Positions 1-11,073 of a stretch of 64,000 bases of DNA are shown one piece after another. Every line of letters starts with the position of its first letter. The first letter of the stretch is position 1. Both the position numbers and the translations under genes were made by a program. Where the stretch lies: assembly GCA_900073065.1 (NCBI GenBank), contig FJOG01000002.1:2690137-2754136 (forward strand). The letters run 5' to 3'. The DNA comes from Phialocephala subalpina. Its lineage: Eukaryota; Ascomycota; Leotiomycetes; Helotiales; Mollisiaceae. The notes beneath the pieces are model-generated. The model was not told the DNA's origin and ran no database searches. It was given only the letters and a program-made list of their open reading frames with translations.

Positions 1-659
1 GTTTGTGGGCACGGAGGAGTACATTGCGCCTGAGGTCATCAAGGGTTGCGGGCACACTAGTGCTGTGGATTGGTGGACTTTGGGCATATTGATCTATGAG
101 ATGTTGTTTGGTACCACACCTTTCAAGGGAAAGAACAGGAATGCCACGTTTGCCAATATCTTGAGGGATGATGTACCTTTCCCAGAGCACTCAGGGTCTC
201 CTCAGATTTCGAAGTAAGTAGATCCCTCTCCCTTGTTGCTCGCCATGCTAACATGGGCATAGTCTGTGCAAGTCATTGATTCGCAAACTCCTCATTAAGG
301 ACGAAAATCGACGACTTGGAGCCCGAGCTGGAGCCTCTGATGTGAAGACTCATCCATTCTTCCGTACCACACAATGGGCTCTGATCAGACATATGAAACC
401 ACCAATGATCCCGCATCAAGGACGAGGTATCGACACTGTGAACTTCAGAAATGTGAAGGAGAGCGAAAGCGTCGATATCAGTGGGAGCCGAGCCATGCCA
501 GGAGGACTTCCAAAGGGTGTTCCACTTGATTCTGGGCTGGCCACTCCTGGAGCCGAGGTTGTCGACCCATTCGAGGAGTTCAACTCGGTTACATTACACC
601 ACGATGGCGAAGAACATGGTCAAACTGAAGACCAAAACAATGGTCGATACGACAACTAA
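1..659 (+). CDS. nrc-2: AGC Ser/Thr protein kinase, C-terminal part (NRC-2 / FPK1-KIN82 family)
   Basis: Partial gene, cut by the left window edge. Exons visible: up to 213 and 263-659, with a 49-nt intron at 214-262 (GTAAGT...TAG); joining them gives the continuous stretch [20 protein letters not shown]. The first exon holds the end of the kinase activation segment and the APE motif ([12 protein letters not shown]), then the conserved D-W-W-x-L-G helix. The second holds the kinase C-lobe arginine motif (NRRLG) and an AGC tail ending in a hydrophobic motif ([13 protein letters not shown]) typical of the NRC-2/FPK1/KIN82/Ppk14 branch. Members phosphorylate plasma-membrane flippases in yeast and restrain conidiation in Neurospora; that role here is inferred from family. 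ATP-binding and catalytic loops lie outside the window. Stop TAA at 657-659. Confidence 0.9.
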
Positions 660-1637
660 GGCACAGAGTGACAAGTATTGGGCACTCTTCATGAGCCTGT
701 AGGATACAAGAATGAACTGGTGAAGTGTTTGAGTATAGGATTTTGGCGAGAAACTTCAAAAAGTCACGACGCTGGAGGAAGATATACGCTTTCATTTTAA
801 GCGCAAAATCAATATCAGCTCGTCAGTTTCGTTTCGTTTCTGTCTCAGTATCAAGGATCGAAGCAAGCTATGGATTGTTTTGCAGGCATACATTTTCTTT
901 TTCCTTATAGGCATCTTTGCTGCATTGTAAATATGGCTTACGACACGAGATCTGGAGACTGGGCAAAGGTGGTGGCGTTTAACACGGTTTGATAACTTGT
1001 GCACTTCAGGGGAGTGAGGCTTGTGTTGAACTTCTTTTTGCTTAGCTTGTGGTTGGTGTGGTAGAAGCAGCAGAGGAGTAAAATGCATGTGAGGATTTCA
1101 TGACTTTTTGGGATTGGTGTTTTGTGACTCAAGTGATCTACTCTCGTTCTCGCAAACATCTTGCTTTACGCAATTCCTATACTGTAGTACAGCAACAAGC
1201 TTTCAAGGTCATTTCGTCTGCCTCTTCGTCTTCTACTTTCTCGTATCGATGATTACTATTCATGGGAGAACGGCAAGAGCTGAAAAAGAAACTATGGTAC
1301 TGATTAACATCCTGTATGCCCAAGTATATGCTGCCGGCTGGGACAATGTCTTTCAACACTCGAGAAAGGATCAATTAATTGCACATTCCGCAATGTAATT
1401 CATATCCTCTTTTCACGTGACAACGCGCCTTTGGGCTGACATGCACGATTTTTCTCTTCAAGGCGTACATGGCATAACCCGAGGTTTTTGCTTTCGGGTT
1501 TTGATTCCACGACGTATCTTCAAGGGAACCTATATAATTTGACAGTACCCCCTCACTCAAGTCAGGTACCACATCCAAACCATGAAACACACCTAAACCA
1601 ACAAACAACCACTCATTCTCAATTCTCGATTCTCACC
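660..1637. other. Intergenic, kinase 3' UTR and hydrolase promoter
   Basis: No convincing coding region. The left part should hold the 3' UTR of the kinase. The right end carries a TATA-like element and a C/A-rich leader ahead of the next gene. Short open frames here show no recognisable protein. Confidence 0.5.
1531..1537 (+). promoter_or_regulatory. TATA-like box of the isochorismatase-like gene
   Basis: TATATAA lies about 105 nt upstream of the ATG at 1638 and is followed by a C/A-rich untranslated leader, the usual layout of a fungal core promoter. Position is seen; function is inferred. Confidence 0.45.
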
Positions 1638-2395
1638 ATGGCCTCCTCCTCAACTAAGTCGGTACTTTTGTTAATCGATATACAAGCCGGATTCGCTCCA
1701 CACAAATACTGGGGAACCGAACGTTCAAACCCCTCCTTCGAATCCAACGCCACCAAACTCCTCAACACCTACCGCCAACTCCTCCCATCACCAAATCACA
1801 GAGTAATTCATGTCCACCACTCCTCCATCCACCCCGCCTCTCCTCTTCATCCCAGCAATCCTGGCATGCAACCCGCGTCCTACGCCCTTCCCCTCCCCTC
1901 CGAACTTCCGATTTTATACAAAAATGTAAACTCAGCCTTCATCGGAACACCATTGCAAGAGATTCTAGAAGAGCATTTTGGAGAAGAGGGAGGAAAATTG
2001 TATGTGTGTGGATTGACGACGGATCATTGCGTTAGTACGAGTGTGAGGATGGCGTCTAATTTGGGTGTTGCTGATGGGAGGGCTGTTAGGGAGGAGAAGA
2101 GGGGAGGTGAGGAAGGGAAGGGGGGAGTGGGAGAGGTGGTGTTGGTTGGGGATGCGACGGCTGCTTGGGGGAAGGTAAGTTTGTTCCCATACTGATTTGC
2201 GGGTTCTTTCTATGATAGCTCTAGAGCCCTCTCTTGGTGAATGATTCTTTACTGTACTAACAAGATGAATAGGGGGGATTCGGTGCAGAGACGTTGCATA
2301 AGGTTCATTTGGCTAGTTTGAATGGGGAGTTTGCGAGAGTAACTAACACGGAGGAAACAATCAAGGAATGGGGGACTTTTGGGAGGAGCAAGTGA
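1638..2395 (+). CDS. Isochorismatase-family cysteine hydrolase
   Basis: Two exons, 1638-2174 and 2273-2395 (intron 2175-2272, GTAAGT...TAG), about 219 aa. The start is the ATG in a good fungal context (CACCATGG), inside a longer open frame. The fold's catalytic triad is visible: Asp14 in LLLIDIQAGF, Lys95 in LYKNVNSAF and Cys131 in CGLTTDHCVSTSVRMA, with the cis-peptide-like region just before the Cys. The spliced C-terminus (GGFGAETLHKVHLASLNGEF) matches the usual end of the family. Such enzymes hydrolyse amides or enol ethers (nicotinamidase, isochorismatase and related); the substrate cannot be told. No signal peptide, so probably cytosolic. A low-complexity Glu/Gly/Arg insert sits near residues 147-162 and is unusual. 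Confidence 0.88.
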
Positions 2396-3321
2396 TAATT
2401 GCGTGGTTTGCGGTGGGAACAGAGAGTTCTAGGGCGCTAGTTGTGAGCGCTCCTTCTCGAAATGACAATTGCCTCTTGCTTCAGTTCAATACGAACCAAA
2501 ATTGCATTTCAAATTTCGGCCGACGCCCGAAAAGAGAAGGCACGCTCGCTCCGAGCTGCCAAGACTTCGTCACTTGCTCTCGACAGTTCGAGAAGGAGTC
2601 TCTTTCCTCGCCTTATTTCTTTTGATCATCGTCGCCTTTGCATTTGAAATCATTCCGTACTTCAAGGCAACTCAATTCGCATTCATTTCTGAACCTGATT
2701 CTAGACTAGAGCTAATAATGCATGTCTTGAATTACCTTTGCTGTGCTCCAAATCCGATTTCTACCAGGATACGACGATCACTACATATAGGCGCTATTTT
2801 AGATGTCACAGGAATCCTGGGATATTCAGATTAGCATATCCAGCAGCACCAAGTAAGTCTGGGAATTTTGAACTTTTAGGTATGCGAACAAAGGTAAACT
2901 GCATGCAGTGCTTGCGTTCATGGTGCCATGTGCTGGTTTTTCGCCGTTGGGCTGGGGCATTCAGGATGTTGGAGAAGTCGCGTTTAGTGCCGTACTTGCT
3001 CAATCAATCACTGCGAGCTGGCAGGCGCCCTTTCCTGAACGTGTGGTCATGAAATGCGATTCATTGCTGTACCAAGTATGGTGTAATCCACTTCGAGTCT
3101 CATTCATTCCGCATTCAAGCACCGTTACTTTAAAAGTCCCCGAATATCTGGGAGATTCAAAATAGCGTTTCCATATCAATATTGTTAATATCAGTCTAGC
3201 TAATAAAACCCTAACAGAAACCACAGCAAGCAGCCAAACTCAAACTTCCATAAAGCCCTTCCAATACGCCATGCCTAATATCCGATCAAGACTCCATACC
3301 CAAAACTTGCCAGCGACTCCA
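2396..3321. other. Intergenic, no supported gene
   Basis: Open frames of 60-120 codons occur on the + strand (for example 2469-2834 and 2908-3165), but none starts well, splices cleanly or resembles a family. The ends of those two frames (around 2795-2840 and 3130-3170) look loosely alike, which may be chance or an old duplication. Confidence 0.4.
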
Positions 3322-3804
3322 CTATGGCCAAGTTATTCCACCATTCCTGCAGACGGTTCCTGGAGGTACATCTTGGACTGGTTGAAGTCCACTGACACCA
3401 CAAACTCTGAACTGTGTGCCACCTTCCACAACACAAACAATCCCCTTCGTACACACAGTCCCGTCGGGATTCAACAGCGCATTATTTGGCACCCAACCGG
3501 GATGCCTGAATGCATTGCAGATGCACTCGGTTCCTGGAGGAACCGTGCCAGTATTTCCATTTGGACACTGCCATGTGTTGAGGTCGATGCAGGTCATGAC
3601 ATTGCCTGCACCGCATGCTTGACCGCCGAGAGATGGCGCAACGCCGGTGCAGTCGACGCGAGGGAGGAGGACATTGGGTGTTGGGTTTGCGCTGATAAGG
3701 TCGTTAGAGGATTGTCCGGGGGGTGTGGGGACAATGACTTACAAGATGAGGCTGCTTGAGCCTAGGGCTAAGAGTCCGGAGAACAGAGAAGTGAGGTTGA
3801 CCAT
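3322..3804 (-). CDS. Small secreted cysteine-rich protein with two internal repeats (candidate carbohydrate-binding or effector protein)
   Basis: Two exons on the minus strand, 3743-3804 and 3322-3691 (51-nt intron 3692-3742, GTAAGT...CAG), 143 aa. The N-terminus is a clear signal peptide: MVNLTSLFSGLLALG, a hydrophobic core, then a likely cleavage near residues 20-26. The mature part has ten cysteines and two units of the same layout, roughly residues 35-75 and 90-135: G-x-x-C, then C, then C, closing with VPPGTECIC or VPPGTVCRN. The spacing recalls small fungal chitin-binding (CBM19-like) modules, but I cannot assign it firmly. A TATA-like box lies 105 nt upstream. The size, signal peptide and cysteine content are those of a secreted effector candidate or cell-wall binding protein. 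No catalytic motif is visible. Confidence 0.75.
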
Positions 3805-4755
3805 CTTCTTATTTGTCTCAATTGTTTTTAGAATATCAATTTGTAGATTCAACGTTGTAATGATGTGATTCAGTGCAAAAATTGCAAAATATCGAATGGC
3901 CGCTCATCTTAAATAGTGAGGTGGTCAAGCCACATGGTGATGGCTCTTCAGCTCAACGCTCAAGCTGATATACAGGTGACGAGCACACAACGCATTCCAA
4001 GAAGCAGTGCCTCCAAACACCAGCCAGTAAATTTCATAACTTGACACGAAAACATTCTGTACAACATGATGGCGTTCAGACTTCCAATAGCCATTTCAAC
4101 CCCCGCCAAGCTTTTCGAAGGAACCACTTCACGCTCCCCTCATTGCCTCCGCGATCATGATATCCAACACCAAGACCACCACCAAAAATAGCTAGCACAC
4201 ATGGGTAAACCCCGGCGCTGAAATAACCTTACTTCCGATCATGAGATCGTTGGTAGATGTGGTGACTCGTGATTGGTCGTACTGGAAAGAGGATTCGCTT
4301 CACAGCCCCCACAATGCATGTGTGAACGTCCAAGTTCAATTTTATTGGTGTGCTGGTAGGGCTGTAGTCGTGGCGTTCGTGTTGAGCAAGAGAGGGGTTC
4401 AGCCTTATGAACTTGGCTTGGTGCTGAGGGTTGATTGGAGATCGCGCTGTAAAGTCAAGAAACTGAAGCGAAAGGAACGAAAAAGAAATCAGGCAGATCG
4501 GAGAGTAGACGGCGCAGGTTTAAAAAAAGCGACGTACGAAAGTACCACAAGGTTAGGTACATTCAACAAAACTTAAGAATATGACAGCCGAATCGAGATT
4601 GATGAGCAGGGGTATGATCCCCCAAAACTCTCATCGGAGATTGCCCGAAGCTCAGATCTAGTTTCCAAAGTCCTAGGAGTTGTAGGACAACTGCAGGCTT
4701 TGCATCACTTACAAAAATCTGCACACAATGATGATTGTCTTGAAGTCCTCTTTCA
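3805..4755. other. Intergenic, promoter of the secreted protein and 3' flank of UNC-45
   Basis: No gene supported. An open frame at 4241-4576 (+) is basic and unlike any family I know. The left end serves as promoter for the minus-strand secreted protein. Confidence 0.45.
3909..3915 (-). promoter_or_regulatory. TATA-like box of the small secreted protein gene
   Basis: On the minus strand TATTTAA lies about 105 nt upstream of the ATG at 3804. Location is seen; promoter function is inferred. Confidence 0.4.
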
Positions 4756-6997
4756 TTAGCCTTCCAATAATGCTGGACCAGGCTTCTCGTCCCCAAGAAG
4801 CTTCTTCAGGGCCTCCACCGTGATCTCCAGTACATCTTGACTTCTCGATTTCTTCAAGCACTCTTTCAAGGCATCAAGACCACCGGCCTCCTTGGCCTTC
4901 GTTATGCCCCATTCTCCTACCTTCCCAGGTGCAGACACAATATTTAGTATGCAGACAACTCCCCTATGTCTTAGCTCTTCTTCATCCTCTTTGCATAACT
5001 GCAATAGGAGAGGCACCCCTATATCTCTCTCCAAGATCGCATTTACAGCTGTGTCCCATTCTGTCAGGCTTGCCATAGCTCCACCTGCGGCTCTCCGTGT
5101 CTCGTAATCCTCGGAATCGGTTAGCGCGAGTAGGATATGCATCCTGTGACTTGCTTGCTTTCCTCCGTCAGCAAATTTAGCAACACCTTCTGGTGCTTGC
5201 ATGAGATTGCAGATAAGTTCGACGGTTGCACGAGTAACCAACTTGTTGTTCGAAAGTAGTAACTCTTCGATTTGTGGAAAAGCAATTCGAATGATGGGAT
5301 TTCGTGCCGTATCGTCGGTAGATGCGAGATTCGTGAGCGCAAGGAGAGACTCGAAGACAGGAAGGAGATCACGATGCTCAACGGTGGGGTCGTCGGAGAG
5401 TAACAGGAGGAGTGGTCGTATTGCCGATATCATAGAAAGAGGGTTCGAGCCACCAAATACATGCTGTGGGTTCGTGCTAATGAGGATTCGCGCAAGCGCA
5501 TGGGCAGTCGTTCGTTGTGCAGCAACATTGTCTGCAGGAAAGACACTATATGCGTGAAGAAGAAGCTTGACAGCGCCTTGCTGAGCCATCTGACCACGAA
5601 TTTTCGGATTCTTAGACAGAGAAAAGACAACGGAGACCACAAGCATCAAAGATGCAGCTGATCCATGTTGACTGTGAGTAACAAGAATTGGAATAGCTCC
5701 TGCCTCAAAGACGGCTTGGCAACGCTTCAGAACATGCTCATCATCATTTAGAGGATCTGGTTTGGAGGACTTTGAGGCATTGGCGTATGCTTTAAGTTGA
5801 GTCATCCGCTTCTGCTCCTCAGTGAGAGCTGGTTGATAAGATGTCAGATTGACGAGGATAGTCAGCGAACCATAAGTCGCGGGAGACTTGGCAGGAGCTT
5901 CGCCAAGAGCTTTGATCAAGTTTTTCAAGAAAGTCTTGTCTGATGCTAAACTCTCCTTGACCTTTGGTTGCAGAGATGCATATGCTAGACCCTCTATTGA
6001 GCTATGCTGAGATGCACTGTCTGAAAGCATGTTCTTGAACATGTCCGAAAGCTCCTCTATGGTTGTTGTTGCTAGCTGCACCTTATCGTCCTCTCCAGCA
6101 CGGGGTGCGGAAGGAACAGCCTTCAATCCTGAAGTCAGTCAGAATACTGGAAGGAGCCGTTATATACTCTGATCAAGGGGGTTATGGAAGGCACTGTGCT
6201 GTTTGAAGACCCACCTGAAGTTTGGCCAGAACAACAGCTGCCAAATTTCTGACTTCGACCGAATGAATCCTCTGCTGAATAGACCCGTCCTCAGCAACTT
6301 GGTGTCTCTCTGGGGAGGATACGTCCGAAGCCGTTGAGGGAACATCATTGACGATTTCGTCTAGCCATTCTGCACAGTACTTCTTGATCATCTCCCGGCA
6401 AGCGGAATGCATACAGGCAGCATTTAGCATTTCCAATGCAGCTTGCTCAACCTTCTTGCTTTTCCACTTCCTCTTCATTAAAGGCCCAAGACTAACCACG
6501 AACCCTTCCTTCAAGAAGAGCTCCGCAATGACATCAGGAACAACTGGAAATAGGCAAGCAGCAACACTAAAGGCGAGAATGAAATCATCATAGGTGCCTT
6601 TGCTGACCGTCGAGTGAAAGAAGCTCGATAGTTGCTCAACTCCCTTGTCGCCAGCAGCCTTGAGAAACGCAGAAGTGGTCAAAGTCGCGTGACCTCGAAC
6701 TGTTGAAGCTTGTCTCATATCCAAATAGCCAAGAAGAGTCTCAACGCAATCCGAGTCGAGGAGCTCGTAGATGGGTTTGTGAGCCTCTGGTGATCTCGTG
6801 ACATCAGATGAATCGTCATCAAGCATTTTAGCAAGCTTGTTCAGCTCCTTGCAGGTTTCTTCATCCTCTTGTCCGCCTTCCATCAGCCGTGCAAGTAAGA
6901 GCAATGTTTGGTCCTCGATAGACGTATTTGGGCCTGGGCTCACACCAGTAGGTGCTGACATCTTGTGGTCCGCATCGTAGTCGGTTGGTACCGGCAT
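4756..6997 (-). CDS. CRO1: UNC-45/CRO1/She4-type myosin chaperone (UCS protein)
   Basis: Minus-strand gene of about 715 aa in two exons. The best model is 6215-6997 joined to 4756-6120: canonical donor GTGGGT, acceptor GAAG, phase 0, reading LAKLQAVPSAP across the junction. A second in-frame solution (donor at 6210, acceptor at 6129-6130) would read LQVGLKAVPSAP. The protein is an armadillo-like helical solenoid: N-terminal helices, the UNC-45 central region, then the UCS domain with the ARRAAGGAMASLTEWD-like segment near the C-terminus. Fungal members lack the TPR domain of animal UNC-45, and so does this one. The family folds and stabilises myosin motor domains and is needed for actin organisation, endocytosis and cytokinesis; Podospora cro1 affects the syncytial state. 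It diverges from TFB4 with 327 bp between the two starts. Confidence 0.88.
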
Positions 6998-7324
6998 TCT
7001 GGGCGATTTGACGTTGTGGGTCTTTGAATAGAGAGAAAGAAGAAGGGGAAAGCTACTGACATGTGGGACGAGGTCTTGGTAGGGCTAGGTCACGGGATTA
7101 GGCGTCAATTTGAATGACAGGGGTCTGAACTTATCTTGTCCCGCGATTGTCTTCCTACAAGCTTTGTTCCTCCCTATATTCATTTGATTGTCATATATCG
7201 GATCTCCAACTGGGACTTTGAAGGCCACCACCATACAAATTAAGGTCGGCTTGAGAAAATAAGGGTTGTGAAGAGCCGCTTCGTCATTGCGCCCCGAGGC
7301 TGACATGCCTCGAATTTCTCCAAG
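6998..7324. promoter_or_regulatory. Divergent promoter between CRO1 and TFB4
   Basis: 327 bp separate the two ATGs, so both promoters and both leaders lie here. No TATA box is obvious, as is usual for housekeeping genes of this kind. Confidence 0.5.
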
Positions 7325-8504
7325 ATGAACGCGGTAGATGGCTCTGATCACTACGAAGTTGTTACTGGAGGTCACTGTGTATATCTGACTCTCGAGTACA
7401 GTTGCTAACTCTGCTGCAGGAGCTTCTCCATCGCTTCTGGTCCTTGTTCTCGACACAAATCCTCATGCCTGGGCACTTCTCTCCCAAACCCTCCCGCTCT
7501 CGAAAGCCATAGCCAATCTCCTCGTTTTCATAAACGCCCATCTCGCCTTCAACAATGCCAACCAAGTCGCTATAGTGGCCAGCCATAGCCACCGAGCAGC
7601 ATGGCTCTACCCACGGACCCCATCCACATCCGACGACGTTGAGATGAGCGATGGCAGCAGAAACGTCGACAATGCGAACAAATACCGACCTTTCGCCCTC
7701 ATAGAAGAGGCAATTCTTACCTCCCTCCGCGAACTCATATCTACGACCACGGAAGCAGACGTCGGAAGCACAACTACAACTCAGATGGCAGGTGCTTTGA
7801 CACTGGCTCTATCCTACATAAATAAGGCTACCATGTCCTACTCCGGCGTTAGCACAGAATCGAAAGCTCCTCCCACAAGTCTCGAGACAACCGACAAGCC
7901 AACTGGTTTGCAGAGTCGAATCTTAGTGGTTTCTGTATCTGGAGACCTAGCACATCAATACATACCTATAATGAATACTACATTCGCCGCGCAACGATTA
8001 CAGATACCAATTGATATTCTGAAGCTGGCAGGAGATACGGTGTTTCTACAACAGGCATCTGATGCTACGAAGGGTATTTACATGCAATTACGGAATCTAC
8101 AAGGTTTACTACAATATCTTATGATGGCTTTCCTGCCAGATCAGGTGGCGAGGAAACATCTCATTGCCCCAACGCAAGAGGTGGTTGACTTTCGGGCAGC
8201 ATGCTTTTGTCATAGAAAGGTTGTGGATATTGGGTTTGTTTGCAGTATTTGCTTGAGCAGTAAGCATCCCTTCTCCTCTCTGACATGGCATTGGCCTTCT
8301 CGATGAGAATATTACTAACTCTCCTATGCAGTCTTCTGCTCTCCGCCAGAAGGAGCAATCTGCCTTACCTGCTCAACACATCTTGCGCTTGGCGAATATG
8401 GAGGAAAGCCAGCAGTGGTACCAAGGAAGAAAAAGAAAAAGAAGAGAATTAACGGCGGAGTCGAGACTGGCAGTGCAAGAGGAACTCCAGCACCCGGGGA
8501 ATAA
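7325..8504 (+). CDS. TFB4: TFIIH core subunit TFB4 (p34 homologue)
   Basis: Three exons: 7325-7370, 7420-8259, 8332-8504, 352 aa. The vWA-like domain begins LLVLVLDTNPHAW and continues through the IVASHSHRAAWLYP and RILVVSVSGD segments. The C-terminus carries a C4-type zinc finger pair (ACFCHRKVVDIGFVCSICL and FCSPPEGAICLTC) followed by a Lys-rich stretch, as in Tfb4/p34. The protein is a structural subunit of TFIIH, used in RNA polymerase II initiation and nucleotide-excision repair, and pairs with Tfb2/Ssl1-type subunits. The first intron (7371-7419) needs a weak donor, GTCACT, because the better GTATAT nearby would give the wrong phase or a stop; its branch site CTAAC and acceptor CAG are good. 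The second intron has a normal GTAAGC donor. Confidence 0.93.
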
Positions 8505-9081
8505 GAGGCTAGTCATTGATACGGGCATTTTATTTCTGAGCTCAGACTCGAGTCTAGGAGCATATGGAGCTAGCTTTCATTAAATGTATGACCTGCTAGA
8601 CCAGGAGAGATCTCTTTTCCCTTCCCTGATTGCGAGTGATTCAAAAGGGTGTTTGATTAGTTTTGAACTTGTGAAAAGAAAGGCAGGTCACTAGTAGTGA
8701 AGAGGAGTTAGGAAATTTAGTGAATTCATTTTTAGGTTCTGGGTAGGTTCTTCTTCGTGGCGGTGTGTTACGCAAGCATAATTGCCGGCCATAGTACACA
8801 ACCTGCGTGAAGCTATCTAGGTATCATCATCTCTCCAGCAATCTCAGCAATGCCCACGCAAATTCAATTGGTATCTCGATAGCCAACTCCTGGAATAAGT
8901 ATATCCCCACCATTTTGTCGCCTTTGAGGCGGCAACCATGCTATCTCAAGTATTCAGCCATTGCCATCATGCTCCACCGCTATGCTGGAAAGAAAACCAT
9001 AAGTAAGAAGTCGAAAACCACGAATCGGGTCGATGATTCAGGGATATAGATGGAAGAATGAAAGCAGGCTTGGTGGAGTAG
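8505..9081. other. Intergenic between convergent TFB4 and the threonine aspartase
   Basis: Tail-to-tail spacer of 577 bp that should hold both 3' UTRs. Nothing else recognised. Confidence 0.5.
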
Positions 9082-11073
9082 CTAGTCGATTCGGATCTTG
9101 CGAGCTCCTCGAACACAGCTACCATTATCCCCCAACCTCGACATCACACATCTTGCGTCCTTCTCGTTGGAGCTCATGGAAGCTAAGGCGAATGAGTCTG
9201 TGTTGTGAGCAAAGTGGAGGAAGTAGCCCCAAGAGGTTTTCTTGACAGCCATCACTCCGATTGCACCAACCGAGTTACTGTTGCTGACTCCTGGATGACC
9301 CATGAAATCGTGTTGTACGAAAGACTCCATGGCCTCTTCCTCGGTGGCGTCGGTATCTCTACCACCATGAGTTCTCTTGGTGTTGTGGTAGAGTCGCTCT
9401 GCGCATCTCTGAGATGCCATTGTCGTCGCCATGTGTTCGCCTGTACCGCTGGTCACCGCTGCCACAGAGATGCTGTCTTCGTCCGCAACGTCGGCTGGGA
9501 TAACAGCAGAACCGACTCCGATAAGTGCAGCCGGGCCAACACGACCACGGTGCTTCATACCAATGCCCCCGGAAGAAGAGCCTGCAGCAATATGGCCGTA
9601 CATATCGATAGCAATAGCCCCCACAGTATCAGTAATGACGTCATCCTCCCCCCGAAATGGCTTTGATGGGCATTCTGCTGTACCTTCCTGGAAGAATGGA
9701 CGGGAACCAGAGCCTTCTGCTTCATCACTTCGAGGCGAAGTATTGCCATCGCTACTGCCGGGTCTATGTGTCTCGATGCCGGTCATCATCACATCTGCTG
9801 AGGCTTTTGTGCCTGCGCTAGAACCGAGCAGAGAATAGCGGGGTCGCTTACTACTTGAACCAGTAGGGGAGAGTTGATGAACTCGAGCATTGCTGTATTG
9901 AATTCCAGGGCTAGGTGACCGGCCTCGAGTAGAAGCATCTTGGGCGAAGACATCGAGTCCTGGCATAAGCTGTGGAGACGGAGAATCTGGTTGCCCTTCA
10001 TTCCACGTGCCATTCAAGACGGCGTTTGTATGGTCTCTTCTTTGCTTCGCACGGAGCTGCTCTTCGTACTGCAGGTTCAATTGTTCTGCTTCCTCGGCCT
10101 GATTACCATGAGCACTTGAGCCTGGCGTCAATCGACCATCCCGAGCATCAGCACGCTTCAAGTCTTCTCGCCAGCGTATGTATCGATCTCGAGCATTTCT
10201 GGAAACCAACATTTCATGGGGTAAGATCGGAATTCCCTGTTCCCAGGCGAAGTCGGTGGCCCCTTGGCCGACGAGTAGGTTGGGAGGAACTCTTCGGAGA
10301 GACAATGGCTTGTTGGAGGCGTCCAGAATTGCGCGGGCCAAGTTGATGGGGTTCTTAATTTCTGTTTATGCATTTAGTCACTGTGGGATAAACAAAAGCC
10401 TTTGAACTTACGAGCTGTAGCCCCACAAGCACCACTCCTACCCATGTGATCAACAATGGTAGCATCGCACTCCACAACACCGTCAATTGCCAGATTACTG
10501 CCGTAGCCCGCATTGGTTATCTCCTTGTCCTCGAGTACCTTGATCGCGGCCTCAACTGCATCAACAGCTGTTCCGCCAGCCCGAAGGACTCTCATTGCCA
10601 TTCTCGCAGCCCTGTATTTGTGTCAGTCTATAGGCTTTCGGGCATTGTATCAAGGCACATGAAGAGACCTACCCATCACAAGCTGAAAGATGGATGTGCT
10701 CATTGGTAGTGCTATGGTAGCCTGCACCTGCATGAACAAAGATGGCAGACACATTCGCAACACGTGTGGGCGCAATCTGGGTTCTTCTGAACAGCTTATC
10801 AGTTGCGCCGTCCATGATGAGTCTGGGTGTTGGTATGTCAACGTTCAAAGAGGGACAGGTGGAGGACAATTTTGTTGCCACAGCTGGACTCAACCCCGTC
10901 TGATCAATGTCGCAGCGAGGAAACGCAAAATAAGTTATTTCAATTTCGTGCTGATTGGACTTGCCCCACGCCTTAGAGATACTGTTGCGCAATTTTCGTA
11001 GGCGGTTTAGGGTTGGTGCGAGTCTCTTGGAGATCTGGGAAGCTCTGTCTGCGTTGTCGTCTAGTTGTGGCAT
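9082..11073 (-). CDS. Taspase-like threonine aspartase (Ntn-hydrolase, asparaginase-2 family)
   Basis: Three exons on the minus strand: 10673-11073, 10412-10611, 9082-10361; introns of 61 and 50 nt with good signals; 626 aa. Conserved blocks: IFVHAGAGYHST near the alpha-subunit start, the GGTAVDAVEAAIKVLED helix, ITNAGYGSNL, and the nucleophile Thr near residue 446 in DTVGAIAID followed by GSSSGG. The precursor should cleave itself just before that Thr, giving alpha and beta subunits. Between the two conserved parts lies an approximately 180-residue Ser/Pro/Arg-rich linker with no family resemblance, and before the first block about 110 extra residues. Family members are asparaginase/taspase-type proteases; the substrate in fungi is unknown to me. 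The start is the only ATG far enough upstream, but the N-terminal 100 residues are weakly supported. Confidence 0.85.

Noticed and set aside
3271..3759. 162-codon plus-strand frame
   Set aside because: It lies antisense to the secreted cysteine-rich protein gene, which has a signal peptide, an intron and patterned cysteines; this frame has none of these.
4241..4576. 111-codon plus-strand frame
   Set aside because: Highly basic tail, no domain, no conserved start; likely chance.
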